DNA from: Acidobacteriota bacterium
GTDB lineage: Bacteria; Acidobacteriota; Thermoanaerobaculia; Multivoradales; Multivoraceae
Direction of reading: 5' to 3'
DNA: 64,000 bases
Assembly (NCBI GenBank): GCA_028877275.1
Contig: JAPPFP010000020.1
Location: 62,001-126,000 of the forward strand
Made by a program: the position numbers and the translations under genes. The notes under the pieces were generated by a model. It saw only the letters and a list, made by a program, of their open reading frames with translations, had not been told where the DNA came from and did no database searches. Shown piece by piece: positions 25,707-35,829 of the stretch (the first letter of the stretch is position 1; each line of letters starts with the position of its first letter).

Positions 25707-25722
25707 GATCGCGGCCGCGGCG

Positions 25723-26484
25723 ATGGCCAACGACGTCGTCATCGACGTCCGGGACCTGCGCAAGCGCTACGGCGAACTCGTAGCCGTCGACGGGGTCTCG
25801 TTCCAGGTCCATCGCGGCGAGATCTTCGGCATGCTGGGCCCGAACGGCGCCGGCAAGACGACCACGGTCGAGATCCTGGAGGGACTCCGCCAGGCAGACG
25901 GCGGCGAGGCGTTCATCGACGGCGTCGGCGTGAAGAAGAACCGGCGGCGCGTCAAGAGCATGATCGGCGTCCAGCTCCAGCAGAACGCCTTCTTCGACAA
26001 CCTGACGCTCCGCGAAACGGTCCAGTTGTTCGCGACGCTCTACGGCTCGGACGCCTCGCCGGACGAGATGCTGACCAGGGTCGACCTGGCGGACCGGGCG
26101 AAGTCCCGGTACAAGCACCTGTCCGGGGGCCAGCGGCAGCGGTTCTCGATCGCGGTCGCCATGGTCAACCAGCCGGTGGCGATGTTCCTGGACGAACCGA
26201 CGACCGGGCTCGATCCCCAGGCCCGTCGCAGGATGTGGAAGCTGATCGACGGCCTGCGCTCCGACGGCATGGCGATCATGCTGACCACCCACTACATGGA
26301 AGAGGCCGAGGTCCTCTGCGACCGGGTGGCGGTCATCGACCGGGGCGCCATCATCGCCGTCGACGCGCCGCAAACGCTGATCGATCAGTTGGCGAACCGT
26401 GGCGGCCAAGCGGTCCGCCGGGACGGCGCCCTGACGCTCGAAGACGTCTTCCTCGACCTGACCGGGCACCAGCTCGTCGAGTAG
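25723..26484 (+). CDS. ABC transporter ATP-binding protein (ABC-2 exporter type)
   Basis: 253 residues. Walker A GPNGAGKTT at 39-47, signature LSGGQ at 133-137, Walker B MFLDEP at 154-159 and H-loop His190 (LTTHYMEEAE). The MEEAE after the H-loop and the short C-terminal tail are typical of DrrA/CcmA-like exporters. It is followed after 10 nt by its permease gene. The pair would export a drug, lipid or other hydrophobic compound across the inner membrane. No regulator gene is adjacent. It may be co-transcribed with the MBL gene 16 nt upstream. Confidence 0.93.
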   Translation: MANDVVIDVRDLRKRYGELVAVDGVSFQVHRGEIFGMLGPNGAGKTTTVEILEGLRQADGGEAFIDGVGVKKNRRRVKSMIGVQLQQNAFFDNLTLRETVQLFATLYGSDASPDEMLTRVDLADRAKSRYKHLSGGQRQRFSIAVAMVNQPVAMFLDEPTTGLDPQARRRMWKLIDGLRSDGMAIMLTTHYMEEAEVLCDRVAVIDRGAIIAVDAPQTLIDQLANRGGQAVRRDGALTLEDVFLDLTGHQLVE

Positions 26485-26494
26485 GAACCCCGCG

Positions 26495-27613
26495 GTGAAG
26501 ATCTACCTGGCGTTCATCGGCGCCGAACTGAAGATGTTCTTCCGCGATCGGGCGGCGATCTTCTGGTCGCTGGCCTTCCCGACGGTGATGATGGTCGTCT
26601 TCGGCCTCTTCGACTTCGGCAGCTTCGCGCCGCCGCAGGTCGGCATCGTCGACCAGGCGAAGAACCAGGCGTCGACCCTGCTGGTGTCCGTGCTGAAAGG
26701 CGACCTGGGCGGCGAACCGCTGTTCAACATCCCGGAGTCAGACGATGCCGAGTACCTGCGAGCGGAGGTCCTGGCCGGCGACATCACCGCGTTCCTGGTG
26801 ATCCCGGAGGGCTTCGGCGAACTCGGCGCCTCGTCGACGCTCGACCTCACCTTCGACGGCAGGAAGGCGCAGGAGGCGGAGGCGGCCCGATCCATCCTCG
26901 GCCAGGTGCTCGAGGGTGTGTTCAAGAGCGTGGCGAACGTTCCGGCGGAGTACCGGGTCGAGAACTGGGCGACGATCTCCCCCACCGAGATCGCGGGCCG
27001 CGGCCAGGGCTACAAGGGCTTCATCGTGCCGGGGATCGTCTCCCTGGCGATCATGCAGAGCGCCCTCTTCGGCGTCGTCTTCACGCTGGTTCGCCTGCGC
27101 AATCAGGGTGTGCTGAAGCGCCTGTACGCCACACCCATCGGCCCGAACCACTTCCTGGTCGGCTCGCTCACGACCCGGCTCCTGCTGCTGGTGATGCAGA
27201 CGAACGTCCTGCTGCTCGTCGGCATCCTGGTGTCCCGCGTCGAGGTGGCCCCGGGCTACCCGCTGTTCTGGCTGGAGGTCATCCCGCTCATCTTCCTCGG
27301 CGGTTTCGTGTTCGCCTCACTGGGCCTGGCGATCTCCGGCATCGCGAAGACGGAGAACACGGCGGCGCCGCTAGCGAACATCGTGTCGCTGCCGCTGATG
27401 TTCCTGTCCGGAGTGTTCTTCCCCCAGACGGCGCTGCCGGACTGGCTCCTCGGGTTCGCGAAGTGGCTGCCGCTGACCTTCCTGGCCGACGCGATGCGAG
27501 CGATGGTGAACAGCGGCGAACCGCTGTTCGCGCAGGGCGGCCCGATCCTGGGGCTGGCCGGTTGGGCCGTCCTCTGCTTCGGGCTCGCCGTGTGGGCGTT
27601 CCGGTGGGAGTGA
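26495..27613 (+). CDS. ABC-2 type transporter permease
   Basis: 372 residues from a GTG. One N-terminal transmembrane helix (FWSLAFPTVMMVVFGLF) is followed by a periplasmic domain of about 140 residues (about 40-180). Five more helices then include 'GIVSLAIMQSALFGVVFTLV', 'LLLVMQTNVLLLVGILV' and 'LPLMFLSGVFFPQ', the last being a common ABC-2 phrase. The long extracytoplasmic loop is characteristic of the DrrB/YhhJ-like subgroup. It forms the membrane half of the exporter with the ATPase upstream. It converges on the minus-strand gene at 27615 with only 1 nt between stops. Confidence 0.9.
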   Translation: MKIYLAFIGAELKMFFRDRAAIFWSLAFPTVMMVVFGLFDFGSFAPPQVGIVDQAKNQASTLLVSVLKGDLGGEPLFNIPESDDAEYLRAEVLAGDITAFLVIPEGFGELGASSTLDLTFDGRKAQEAEAARSILGQVLEGVFKSVANVPAEYRVENWATISPTEIAGRGQGYKGFIVPGIVSLAIMQSALFGVVFTLVRLRNQGVLKRLYATPIGPNHFLVGSLTTRLLLLVMQTNVLLLVGILVSRVEVAPGYPLFWLEVIPLIFLGGFVFASLGLAISGIAKTENTAAPLANIVSLPLMFLSGVFFPQTALPDWLLGFAKWLPLTFLADAMRAMVNSGEPLFAQGGPILGLAGWAVLCFGLAVWAFRWE

Positions 27614-27614
27614 C

Positions 27615-28688
27615 CTACTCTCCGCCGGAGCTCTGCGGCTGGTCGTACTCCGATTCGAGCAGCCGGGCGCCGCGCAGGACGTTGCCCATCGCGTAGTTGC
27701 CTTCGTGGCAGGCGTACTCGTAGACCAGGCTGTCCTTCGCCTGCCACGTGTACTCGCCCGCCCAGGGCGCCGTCCATGAGTTCGGGTCGTCGACCCGGAA
27801 GTGGTAGAGCAGGTTCCCGTCCTCGGTCCGGCTGAACCGCTCCTCCACCACCATCGTCTCACTGCCCCCGGGCAGGCCGGTCTGGTTGCGGAAGTTGCGC
27901 GTGGTGACGACCAGGGTGTCGCCGTCCCAGTGGCCGACGCCGTCGCCGAGCCACCAGTTGATCCCGTCGGGGCCGTGCTCGCCGTCGATGGGGATGATCC
28001 GCGCGTCATGGACCATCTCGGCCATGATGACGACGTGGTTCTCGGTCTGCATGATCCGCGCGTAGTTGTTGTACAGGCTGGGCAGCAGCGGCGGTCCGCC
28101 GACGAAACCGAGCAGGCAGCGCTCGGCCAGCGCCAGGGTCTCGGGACCGTCGAACGGGCCGGGGCCGTCCTGGTCCAGCCAGGAGGCGGTGCCGTCGTTG
28201 TTGTGAATGAATGACGCGAAGTTCGTCGCCATCCGGCGCATGGCCGCGGGCGTCATCGCGGGGCGCCGGCCGTTCTTCGGCTCGTAGATGATCGACGTGC
28301 GGAACTTGCCGTCCACGATCACCGCCTCGGAGCCGGGGTCGATCCAGAACGCGTTGTAGCCCCCGACGCCGCCGCCGCCGAAGCGGTTGTCGCCGTCGCC
28401 GCCCTTCTTGGGCGCGGTCCGATCGGCGCCGCCGCCCTTTCGATCCTCTTCGAGGGACCGCCAGAGCCTGTCCCTTTCCTCTTCCATCTCCTTCGCCTGC
28501 TCCGGCGTCAGGTAGAGGTTGTCGCCGTACTGCGGCGGGCGATCGACGGGAGTGATCGTGCCCGCGTCATACACGCCCGACAGATCGGGCTTGCCGTTCG
28601 GCATCCGCTTGATGCCGTCTCCGTCGGCGGCGAGCGCCGGGAGGCCGACGAGAAACAGGGCGAGCGAGAAGAGGGTGAGCTTGCGCAT
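27615..28688 (-). CDS. secreted protein of unknown function
   Basis: 357 residues from the ATG at 28688, just before a clear signal peptide (LTLFSLALFLVGLPALAA). The mature protein starts 'KRMPNGKPDLSGVYDAG', then has a charged helical stretch (QAKEMEEERDRLWRSLEED), a Gly-rich linker (GDNRFGGGGVGGYNAFW) and a long C-terminal domain with motifs ERCLLGF, YNNYARIMQT and AEMVHDARIIPIDG. I have the impression of a widespread but uncharacterised secreted family in environmental bacteria, without a named function. It diverges from the M15 peptidase gene across 32 bp. Confidence 0.75.
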   Translation of the reverse strand: MRKLTLFSLALFLVGLPALAADGDGIKRMPNGKPDLSGVYDAGTITPVDRPPQYGDNLYLTPEQAKEMEEERDRLWRSLEEDRKGGGADRTAPKKGGDGDNRFGGGGVGGYNAFWIDPGSEAVIVDGKFRTSIIYEPKNGRRPAMTPAAMRRMATNFASFIHNNDGTASWLDQDGPGPFDGPETLALAERCLLGFVGGPPLLPSLYNNYARIMQTENHVVIMAEMVHDARIIPIDGEHGPDGINWWLGDGVGHWDGDTLVVTTRNFRNQTGLPGGSETMVVEERFSRTEDGNLLYHFRVDDPNSWTAPWAGEYTWQAKDSLVYEYACHEGNYAMGNVLRGARLLESEYDQPQSSGGE

Positions 28689-28720
28689 GGCTTGAGTCCT
28701 TGTTCGGGAAGAATGGACCG

Positions 28721-29359
28721 ATGTTTGAAGGGACCCGAATCCTAGCAGCCGCGGGCACACAGAGGGCGCGTCTCTTGGCGGCCGTCGGCTTCTGCTCGTC
28801 GGTCCTGGCGCTCCCCGGGGCCGCGCGGCCGCAGGAGCCGGTCGATCCGGCGGTCGAACGGGTCGAACTGAACGGCCAGTCGTACGACGTGCCGCCGCCG
28901 TGGCGGGGCAACCGCATCGAGGAGGCCGCCGACCCGGCGAAACTCGCGAAGGTGCCTGGCGAGCTGACCGGAGAACTCGGCATCTACGTCACCCCGGAAG
29001 CGCGTGACGCCGTCGTCGCGATGGCCGCAGCCGCCCGGGAACAGGGAATCCGGCTGGAAGTGGACTCGGGTTTCCGCAGCTACGGTTTTCAGAAGAGGGT
29101 CCTGGAAGGCCTGCTGGTGGACGGACGGCCGTTCCTCAACGCCGTCCGCTGGACCGCGCCGCCCGGCTACTCCGAGCACGTCACCGGCCGCGCCCTCGAC
29201 TTCGTGCCCAGCGACGCCGACTTCAAGGACACACCGGCGTACCAGTGGCTGAAGCGCCACGCCGCCGACTTCTGCTTCACCGAGAGCTACCCGCTGGGCA
29301 ACGCCGGCGGCTTCGACTGGGAACCGTGGCACTGGCGCTACGACGGCTGCGACGAGTAG
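28721..29359 (+). CDS. M15-family D-alanyl-D-alanine carboxypeptidase (VanY-like)
   Basis: 212 residues from the ATG at 28721; an in-frame TTG lies 21 nt upstream. A hydrophobic signal (LLAAVGFCSSVLALPGAA) suggests export. Zinc-peptidase motifs are in order: SGFRSYGFQ, SEHVTGRALDF (the SxHxxGxAxD metal site) and EPWHWRY (catalytic Glu and third ligand His). The protein should trim the terminal D-Ala of peptidoglycan stem peptides in the periplasm. A GGGCG-AAG-CGCCC hairpin lies shortly after the stop. A vancomycin-resistance role is not implied: no vanHAX-type genes are nearby. Confidence 0.9.
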   Translation: MFEGTRILAAAGTQRARLLAAVGFCSSVLALPGAARPQEPVDPAVERVELNGQSYDVPPPWRGNRIEEAADPAKLAKVPGELTGELGIYVTPEARDAVVAMAAAAREQGIRLEVDSGFRSYGFQKRVLEGLLVDGRPFLNAVRWTAPPGYSEHVTGRALDFVPSDADFKDTPAYQWLKRHAADFCFTESYPLGNAGGFDWEPWHWRYDGCDE

Positions 29360-29369
29360 CGTCGGCCGC

Positions 29370-29384
29370 CGGGCGAAGCGCCCG
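29370..29384 (+). terminator. hairpin after the M15 peptidase gene
   Basis: A 6-bp stem with a 3-nt loop, core GGGCG-AAG-CGCCC, starting 11 nt after the stop. No T-tract follows, so intrinsic termination is weak or absent. Confidence 0.35.
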
Positions 29385-29413
29385 CCATCTCCCCATCGCA
29401 CAGGAGCACATCC

Positions 29414-29857
29414 ATGCCGACCTTCGAGAACGACGTCTACCCGCAGGACTCCGAACAGATCGCCGCGATGCAGGAGCCTGGCCCCGAAGGACCGATCTAC
29501 ATGGTCAATCTGCTGAAGTTCAAGGAGAAGGCCGAATACAGCGACGGCCGCGAAACGGATCTGACCGGGCGCGAGGCCTACCAGATCTACGGTCAGGCCG
29601 TGTCCAGAATCATCCAGGACTTCGGCGGCCACATCGTCTTCGCCGCCGACGTGACGCATCTCTCCCTCGGCCGGGTCGACGAACTCTGGGACGAGGTGGC
29701 GATCGCCTGCTATCCCAACCGCGCCGCCCTGGTCGCGATGTCGACGTCGGAACCCTGGCGCAAGGCCGGCGTCCACCGCGAGGCGGGGCTGGCCGGTCAG
29801 TTGAACATCGAGACGGTGCTGATGCCGGGGTTCGAGGGGGTTGCGCTGGCCGGCTAG
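29414..29857 (+). CDS. DUF1330 family protein
   Basis: 147 residues with an AT-rich start region and AGGAG upstream. The family phrases 'YMVNLLKFKEKAEYSDG', 'FGGHIVFAADV' and 'ACYPNRAALVAMSTS' identify a DUF1330-type dimeric alpha-beta barrel, a ferredoxin-like fold. Proteins of this type are small, cytoplasmic and of unknown function, sometimes compared with stress-responsive A/B-barrel or monooxygenase-like proteins. It has no signal peptide. It precedes mmsA by 60 nt on the same strand and may share a transcript. Confidence 0.8.
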   Translation: MPTFENDVYPQDSEQIAAMQEPGPEGPIYMVNLLKFKEKAEYSDGRETDLTGREAYQIYGQAVSRIIQDFGGHIVFAADVTHLSLGRVDELWDEVAIACYPNRAALVAMSTSEPWRKAGVHREAGLAGQLNIETVLMPGFEGVALAG

Positions 29858-29917
29858 CGGCGGCCGGCGCCTCGATGTGGCGCCTCGCTAGTAGGCTGCA
29901 AGCAGGAGAACGCAGTC

Positions 29918-31401
<1,484 letters not shown>

Positions 31402-31405
<4 letters not shown>

Positions 31406-31788
31406 TCGAAGGTCCACTCCCGGGGCTCTTCGCCCTCTTCGGGCTGGGCCTCGCGGACGACGATCGGCGGGGTCTCGCCCTGCTGGTACGTGAAGACGTA
31501 CTTCAGGGCCTTGCGGTTCTCCTCGGGTACCGGGTCGACGTGGGTGGCCAGTTCCGGGCCGTCGAAGACATTGATCTTGCAGAACTCCTCGGCCTGGCAG
31601 ACGAACCTGGCCATCTGGACCCAGGCCTCCATCTGCGTGTCGGGCTTGACCCAGGCGCCGAAGGAAAGACCGGTCAGACCGATGATGTTCAGCGGCGGCG
31701 GCTCGTCGCCTCGCTGCTGCGCCGCTGCGACGGCGGGGAGTGACAGGAGGAAGGCGATGGCGATCGCAACGGGCGCGCGTCGATTCAT
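31402..31788 (-). CDS. small secreted protein, unknown function
   Basis: 128 residues from the ATG at 31788, with signal peptide 'VAIAIAFLLSLPAVAAAQ'. The mature part contains 'NIIGLTGLSFGAWVKPDTQ' and two cysteines (FVCQAEEFCKI) spaced C-x(5)-C that could form a disulfide, then an acidic tail. No family was recognised. Its start codon overlaps the stop of the carboxylesterase gene as ATGA, so translation is probably coupled and the two may act together outside the cytoplasm. It converges on mmsA with a 4-nt overlap. Confidence 0.7.
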
Positions 31789-33374
31789 GGCTGGGTCACC
31801 TCGAAGAAACGGTCCCATAATGCCATGCGGTCACGGTGGAGGTGGCTGCCGGCCTCGATCGTCGATCCGAACTCGAGGTGTCGGGCCGTGTCGGGCCTGA
31901 ACTCCGGCCACGCCGGCAGGTCCGGGCCGCCCGGCGGGTTCGGGTCGCCGGTGGAGGCGAAGGCGATCCAGTAGCCGGACATCGCCTCGGCGAGTTCGTG
32001 GTCCTCCTCCGCGTAGTCGAAGTCCAGCTTGTCCAGGTTGTCGAACGCGTAGGCGATCTCGGCCGCGTGGTAGGCGCCGTAGAAGTCCCTCTCGGGGTGT
32101 GGCGGGGCGTGCGTGAAGAAGTAGAGCCAGGCCGGTGAGGACACCGTCTCCGAAAGCGTCGCCCAAGTCTTCATGTGCCAGGCGAAGACGCGGTCGGAGA
32201 AGGCGTCGATGAAGGCCCTCCTCGCGTCAGCGTCGGTCGCCACCGGGTAAGCGTTGAAGAACTCATCGGCCACGTCGGGGAACTGGCTCTTGACCAGGAA
32301 CTCGACCCCGGACTTGTTGGAGGGGAGCATGCGGCCCATCAGGCTGGTCGCCTCGTCGCGGTTCGACCCGACCAGCACAGGCACGTCCGCCTGCTCGCCA
32401 GCCCGGTAGATCTCGGCCACCTGCTTCGGGAGCACCCAGCCGTCGACGTTCGGTCTCGTCGAGAAGGCGCCCTGCTTCGAGGCCTCGGCGAGGATCGTCT
32501 CCGCGTCCAGTTCGCGCAGGCTGGCGGCCGCGTCACCGCCCTCGATCCCGAGCCGTTTGGCGAAGGCCTCGCCGGCGCTCTCGGCCGAGCCGTCCTCCGA
32601 GGAGCGAAGCTCGGGCAAGCCGTCGAAGAAGCCCCCGCTCTGGCCAATCGCCCGCTGGAACAGGCCGCGCGCCAGGGGCGAAGCCTGCAGCACGTTGACG
32701 CTCCAGGCGCCGGCCGATTCGCCGAAGATCGTCACGCGGTCCGGGTCGCCGCCGAAGGTCGCGATGTTGTCTCGCACCCACTGCAGGGCGAAGATCTGGT
32801 CCAGGACGCCGTAGTTGCCGGAGACGCCCTGGTCGGACTCGGCCGAAAGGACCGGGTGGGCGAGGTAGCCGAAAGCGCCCAGCCGGTAGTTCACCGTCAC
32901 CACGACGACGCCCTTGCGCGCCAGCGCCGTGCCGTCGTAGAGGGGTAGCGAGCCCGACCCGCGGGTGAGCGCGCCGCCGTGGATCCAGACCATGACCGGC
33001 AAGCGATCACCCTCGTCGCCCGCGGTCCAGAGGTTGAGGTACAGGCAGTCCTCACTCACTTCGACCAGGGGCTGGGCGTAGAAGCCGCCCTCGGGGTAAG
33101 GCGCCTGCATGCAGGACGGCGGCTCGACGATCGCGTCGATGGGCGTTCTGCCCGGGGTCACGGGCCGCGGCGGCCGGAAACGGAGGTCGCCGAGCGGCGG
33201 CGCGGCGTAGGGAATGCCGAGATAGGTGTGGAGGTCGGGCTCGTCCTCGCCGACGAAGCCCATCACGTAGCCGCTCGTCGTCAGCTTGACCGGCCCGAAC
33301 TGGGCCGGAGCCGCCGAGGCAACGAGGAAGAGGGCGGTCGAGGCGAACGCGAAGCGGCGGAAGAGTGGAGTCAT
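31785..33374 (-). CDS. type-B carboxylesterase/lipase family protein, secreted
   Basis: 529 residues with signal peptide (FASTALFLVASAAPAQ). Complete type-B carboxylesterase architecture: oxyanion HGGA at about 132-135, NYRLGAFGYL at 162-171, nucleophile S220 in FGESAGAWS, acid E341 in GSNRDEAT and H436 in AYHAAEIAYAF. EDCLYLNLW at 108-116 is the second family signature. It should hydrolyse carboxylic esters in the periplasm or outside the cell. It follows the propeller gene by 25 nt on the same strand and is coupled to the small secreted gene downstream. It adds to the high density of secreted esterases in this window. Confidence 0.93.
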   Translation of the reverse strand: MTPLFRRFAFASTALFLVASAAPAQFGPVKLTTSGYVMGFVGEDEPDLHTYLGIPYAAPPLGDLRFRPPRPVTPGRTPIDAIVEPPSCMQAPYPEGGFYAQPLVEVSEDCLYLNLWTAGDEGDRLPVMVWIHGGALTRGSGSLPLYDGTALARKGVVVVTVNYRLGAFGYLAHPVLSAESDQGVSGNYGVLDQIFALQWVRDNIATFGGDPDRVTIFGESAGAWSVNVLQASPLARGLFQRAIGQSGGFFDGLPELRSSEDGSAESAGEAFAKRLGIEGGDAAASLRELDAETILAEASKQGAFSTRPNVDGWVLPKQVAEIYRAGEQADVPVLVGSNRDEATSLMGRMLPSNKSGVEFLVKSQFPDVADEFFNAYPVATDADARRAFIDAFSDRVFAWHMKTWATLSETVSSPAWLYFFTHAPPHPERDFYGAYHAAEIAYAFDNLDKLDFDYAEEDHELAEAMSGYWIAFASTGDPNPPGGPDLPAWPEFRPDTARHLEFGSTIEAGSHLHRDRMALWDRFFEVTQP

Positions 33375-33399
33375 CGGCCGGTTCTATCGCAGGCTGTGG

Positions 33400-34653
33400 C
33401 TACTTGGCGACGTCGTATGACGTCAGCGATTCCTGGTCCCGAATGTAGAACGCTCCGTTGGCGACCACCGGATGCGCCCAGGTGAAGTCGCCACGGTACT
33501 CGATCTCAAACCGGCCCCGCTCCTCGTAGCCCTCGGGCGTAGCGACGGCCAGCCCGACCTTGTTCCTCTCGCTGAGGAGGAAGAGCTTGCCGTCGGCCAT
33601 CACCAGCGAGCCCTTGCCGACGCTGCGGGCGCGCCAGTGGACCTGGCCCGTCTCGATGTCGACGCTGGTCAGCGCGGGGCCGAAGAAGCTGTAGAGCGTC
33701 CCTTCGTGGGCAACGACGCCGCCGTGGTGATTCTGGAGCCGCGTCTCGAAGTACGCCTGCTCGCTGAAGAAGGAACCGCCCTCGTCCTCGACGCTGACCC
33801 GGACCGCGCCCCCGCCGATGCCGTAGGACGCCGAGTAGAAGACGAGGTCGCCTTCGAGGACCGGCGTGGCGATGTTGATCGCGTTCACGGTGGACGGCCG
33901 CTCGTAGCGCCACAGCAGGGCGCCGTCCTCGGCGCGAACGCCGACGCCGGCCTCGCCGGTGAAGCCGATCAACACCTCGGTCCCCGCGATCTCGCGCAGG
34001 ATGAGCGAGGAGTAGGAGGCCACGTCCCCCAGCTCGGCCGAACGCCAGATCGTGCTGCCGTCAGCCGTCGAGAGGGCGGCGATCGCGCCGTCCGGGCCGC
34101 CCGGCATGACGAACATCCGGTCGCGCACGACCAGCGGCGACTCGCTGATACCCCAGCGGGTGTTGGCACTGCCGAAACGGTCCAGCATGTTGAACTGCCA
34201 GGTCACCTCGCCCGAGTCCTTCGCGATCTTCGCCACTTCGCCCATGCCGTTCAGGACGAAGAGCGAATCGCCGTCGATGGTCGGCACCGAGCGCGGGCCG
34301 TCGCCCCGGTCCGTGTGGTCGTACCGGGGGCCCAGCGTGCGAATCCACACTTCGCCGCCGTCGCCGGCGCGCAGGCGGAAAACGGCGCTCTGGCCGTCGC
34401 GGGTGCCCTGAACGTAGATCGCGTCGCCCTCGACCGCGACCGTCCCGTAGCCCTGGCCGAGCGTCTCGATTTGCCAGTTGACGGCGGGGCCCTCCGGCGG
34501 CCACTCGTCGAGCAGGCCGGTTTCGGTGGAGATGCCGGCGCGGTCCGGCCCGCGCCACTGCAGCCAGTCGTCGGCGTGCGCTGCCGTCGCGAATCCGGCG
34601 GCGAACACGGCCGCAACCAATACCTGTCTGCCCCTGCTGAACATATGCGCCAT
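33400..34653 (-). CDS. PQQ-like beta-propeller protein, secreted
   Basis: 417 residues from the ATG at 34653, supported by CAGGAG 6 nt upstream. Signal peptide 'VLVAAVFAAGFATAAHA'. The opening phrase DDWLQWRGPDRAGIS is the hallmark of a large family of 'outer membrane protein assembly BamB-like / PQQ-binding' propellers common in Acidobacteria and Planctomycetes. Repeated blade motifs follow (SVPTIDGDSLFVLNGMGEV, ALSTADGSTIWRSAE, TSVDIETGQVHWRA). No catalytic residues of quinoprotein dehydrogenases are evident, so a scaffold role is likelier than an enzyme. It is probably co-transcribed with the carboxylesterase gene downstream. Confidence 0.85.
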   Translation of the reverse strand: MAHMFSRGRQVLVAAVFAAGFATAAHADDWLQWRGPDRAGISTETGLLDEWPPEGPAVNWQIETLGQGYGTVAVEGDAIYVQGTRDGQSAVFRLRAGDGGEVWIRTLGPRYDHTDRGDGPRSVPTIDGDSLFVLNGMGEVAKIAKDSGEVTWQFNMLDRFGSANTRWGISESPLVVRDRMFVMPGGPDGAIAALSTADGSTIWRSAELGDVASYSSLILREIAGTEVLIGFTGEAGVGVRAEDGALLWRYERPSTVNAINIATPVLEGDLVFYSASYGIGGGAVRVSVEDEGGSFFSEQAYFETRLQNHHGGVVAHEGTLYSFFGPALTSVDIETGQVHWRARSVGKGSLVMADGKLFLLSERNKVGLAVATPEGYEERGRFEIEYRGDFTWAHPVVANGAFYIRDQESLTSYDVAK

Positions 34654-34667
34654 GACCGCTCCTGAGG

Positions 34668-34696
34668 TTTACTGGTTGGCCAGCCAGCATTATACT
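34668..34696 (+). promoter_or_regulatory. candidate sigma-70-like promoter for the 34750 gene
   Basis: TTTACT at 34668-34673 and TATACT at 34691-34696 are separated by 17 bp, the ideal spacing, and lie about 54 bp before the start codon. The region is divergent between the propeller gene and the oxidoreductase gene. Confidence 0.45.
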
Positions 34697-34749
34697 GGCC
34701 GGCCGCTATCGTGCGCGCTCACAGAACTGAGCAGGAAGGAAGACGCCAC

Positions 34750-35817
34750 ATGGAGTTCTGGACCGCAACCGTCGCCGCGCCGACCCGGAGCGCCGAGTTC
34801 GCCCGCCAGGCGGAAGCCAGGGGCTGGGACGGCATGAACGTCGTCGATTCGCAGAATCTCTCCGGCGATCCCTATGTTTGCCTCGCGCTCGGCGCCACCG
34901 CGACGGAAAAGCTGCGGGTGGCGACCTCGGTGACGAATCCGGTCACCCGCCATCCGGCGACGACAGCCTCGTCGGCGCTCTCGGTCCAGCGGGTGTCGCG
35001 GGGCCGCATGGTGCTGGGGATCGGCCGCGGCGACAGCGCGCTGGCCCACCTGGGGCGCGCGCCGGCTCGTCTCGGGTGGTTCGAGGACTATCTGGTTGTT
35101 CTGCAGAAGTATCTCCGCGGCGAGGAGGTGGCCTTCGAGGACACGGGCATTCTGGACGAGGCGGCGCCGCTCGCGGAGAAGCTCGGGCTTGCCCACGGGC
35201 CAGCCGCAAGCAGCATCCGCTGGATCGGCGACGGTCCGAAGGTGCCGGTCGAGGTCGCGGCCACCGGGCCGAAGGTGATCGGCATCGCGGCCCGGCAGGC
35301 CGACCGGGTCATGCTCGCCGTCGGCGCCGATCCGAAGCGAGTCGCGTGGGGAATCGAGACGGCGCGCCAGGCCGCGGCCGAGGCCGGCCGCGATCCGGAG
35401 TCGCTCAAGTTCGGCGCCTACGTGAACGTCGTCTGCTGCGACGACCCGCGGGTCGGCCGTGAACTCGGGCGAGCGTCCACGGGGCTCTTCGCCCGCTTCT
35501 CCGTCATGTACGGCGAGATCTCCGGCCCGGCCGACGAGCAGCAGACGGAGGTGTTCCGCAACATCCACGACCGCTACGACATGACCGCCCACGGCCAGGA
35601 GGGCGGGCAGCAGACGACCGCGCTCACGGACGAGTTCATCGACGGCTACGCGATCGTCGGCAGCCCCGAGCACTGCGCGGCCAGGCTCGAGGCTCTGCTC
35701 GATCTCGGGATCGAGAAGTTCGCGGTTGCCGGGCCGAACTTCCTGGCGCCGAGCGCTCCGGGCCGGGAGGCCGCGGGGCGGTTCACCGAAGACGTCCTGC
35801 CGCGGCTGCGGAGTTAG
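34750..35817 (+). CDS. LLM-class F420-dependent oxidoreductase-like protein
   Basis: 355 residues from the ATG at 34750, preceded by AGGAAGGAAG; the longer frame upstream lacks a good start. The luciferase-like TIM barrel is evident from 'ARGWDGMNVVDSQNLSGDPYVCLALGATATEKLRV', split around residues 22-56, and 'LGIGRGDSALAHLG' at about 90-103, phrases typical of F420-dependent members (TIGR03842-like). It probably uses F420 or FMN to reduce or oxidise a cofactor-linked substrate. Whether this organism makes F420 cannot be seen here. An SDR gene follows after 12 nt, so the two probably form an operon. Confidence 0.85.
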   Translation: MEFWTATVAAPTRSAEFARQAEARGWDGMNVVDSQNLSGDPYVCLALGATATEKLRVATSVTNPVTRHPATTASSALSVQRVSRGRMVLGIGRGDSALAHLGRAPARLGWFEDYLVVLQKYLRGEEVAFEDTGILDEAAPLAEKLGLAHGPAASSIRWIGDGPKVPVEVAATGPKVIGIAARQADRVMLAVGADPKRVAWGIETARQAAAEAGRDPESLKFGAYVNVVCCDDPRVGRELGRASTGLFARFSVMYGEISGPADEQQTEVFRNIHDRYDMTAHGQEGGQQTTALTDEFIDGYAIVGSPEHCAARLEALLDLGIEKFAVAGPNFLAPSAPGREAAGRFTEDVLPRLRS

Positions 35818-35829
35818 GAGGAACGGAAC

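Noticed and set aside
28721..29359. VanY-type vancomycin resistance gene
   Set aside because: The motif set is that of the general M15 D,D-carboxypeptidases; no vanHAX or VanRS genes accompany it.
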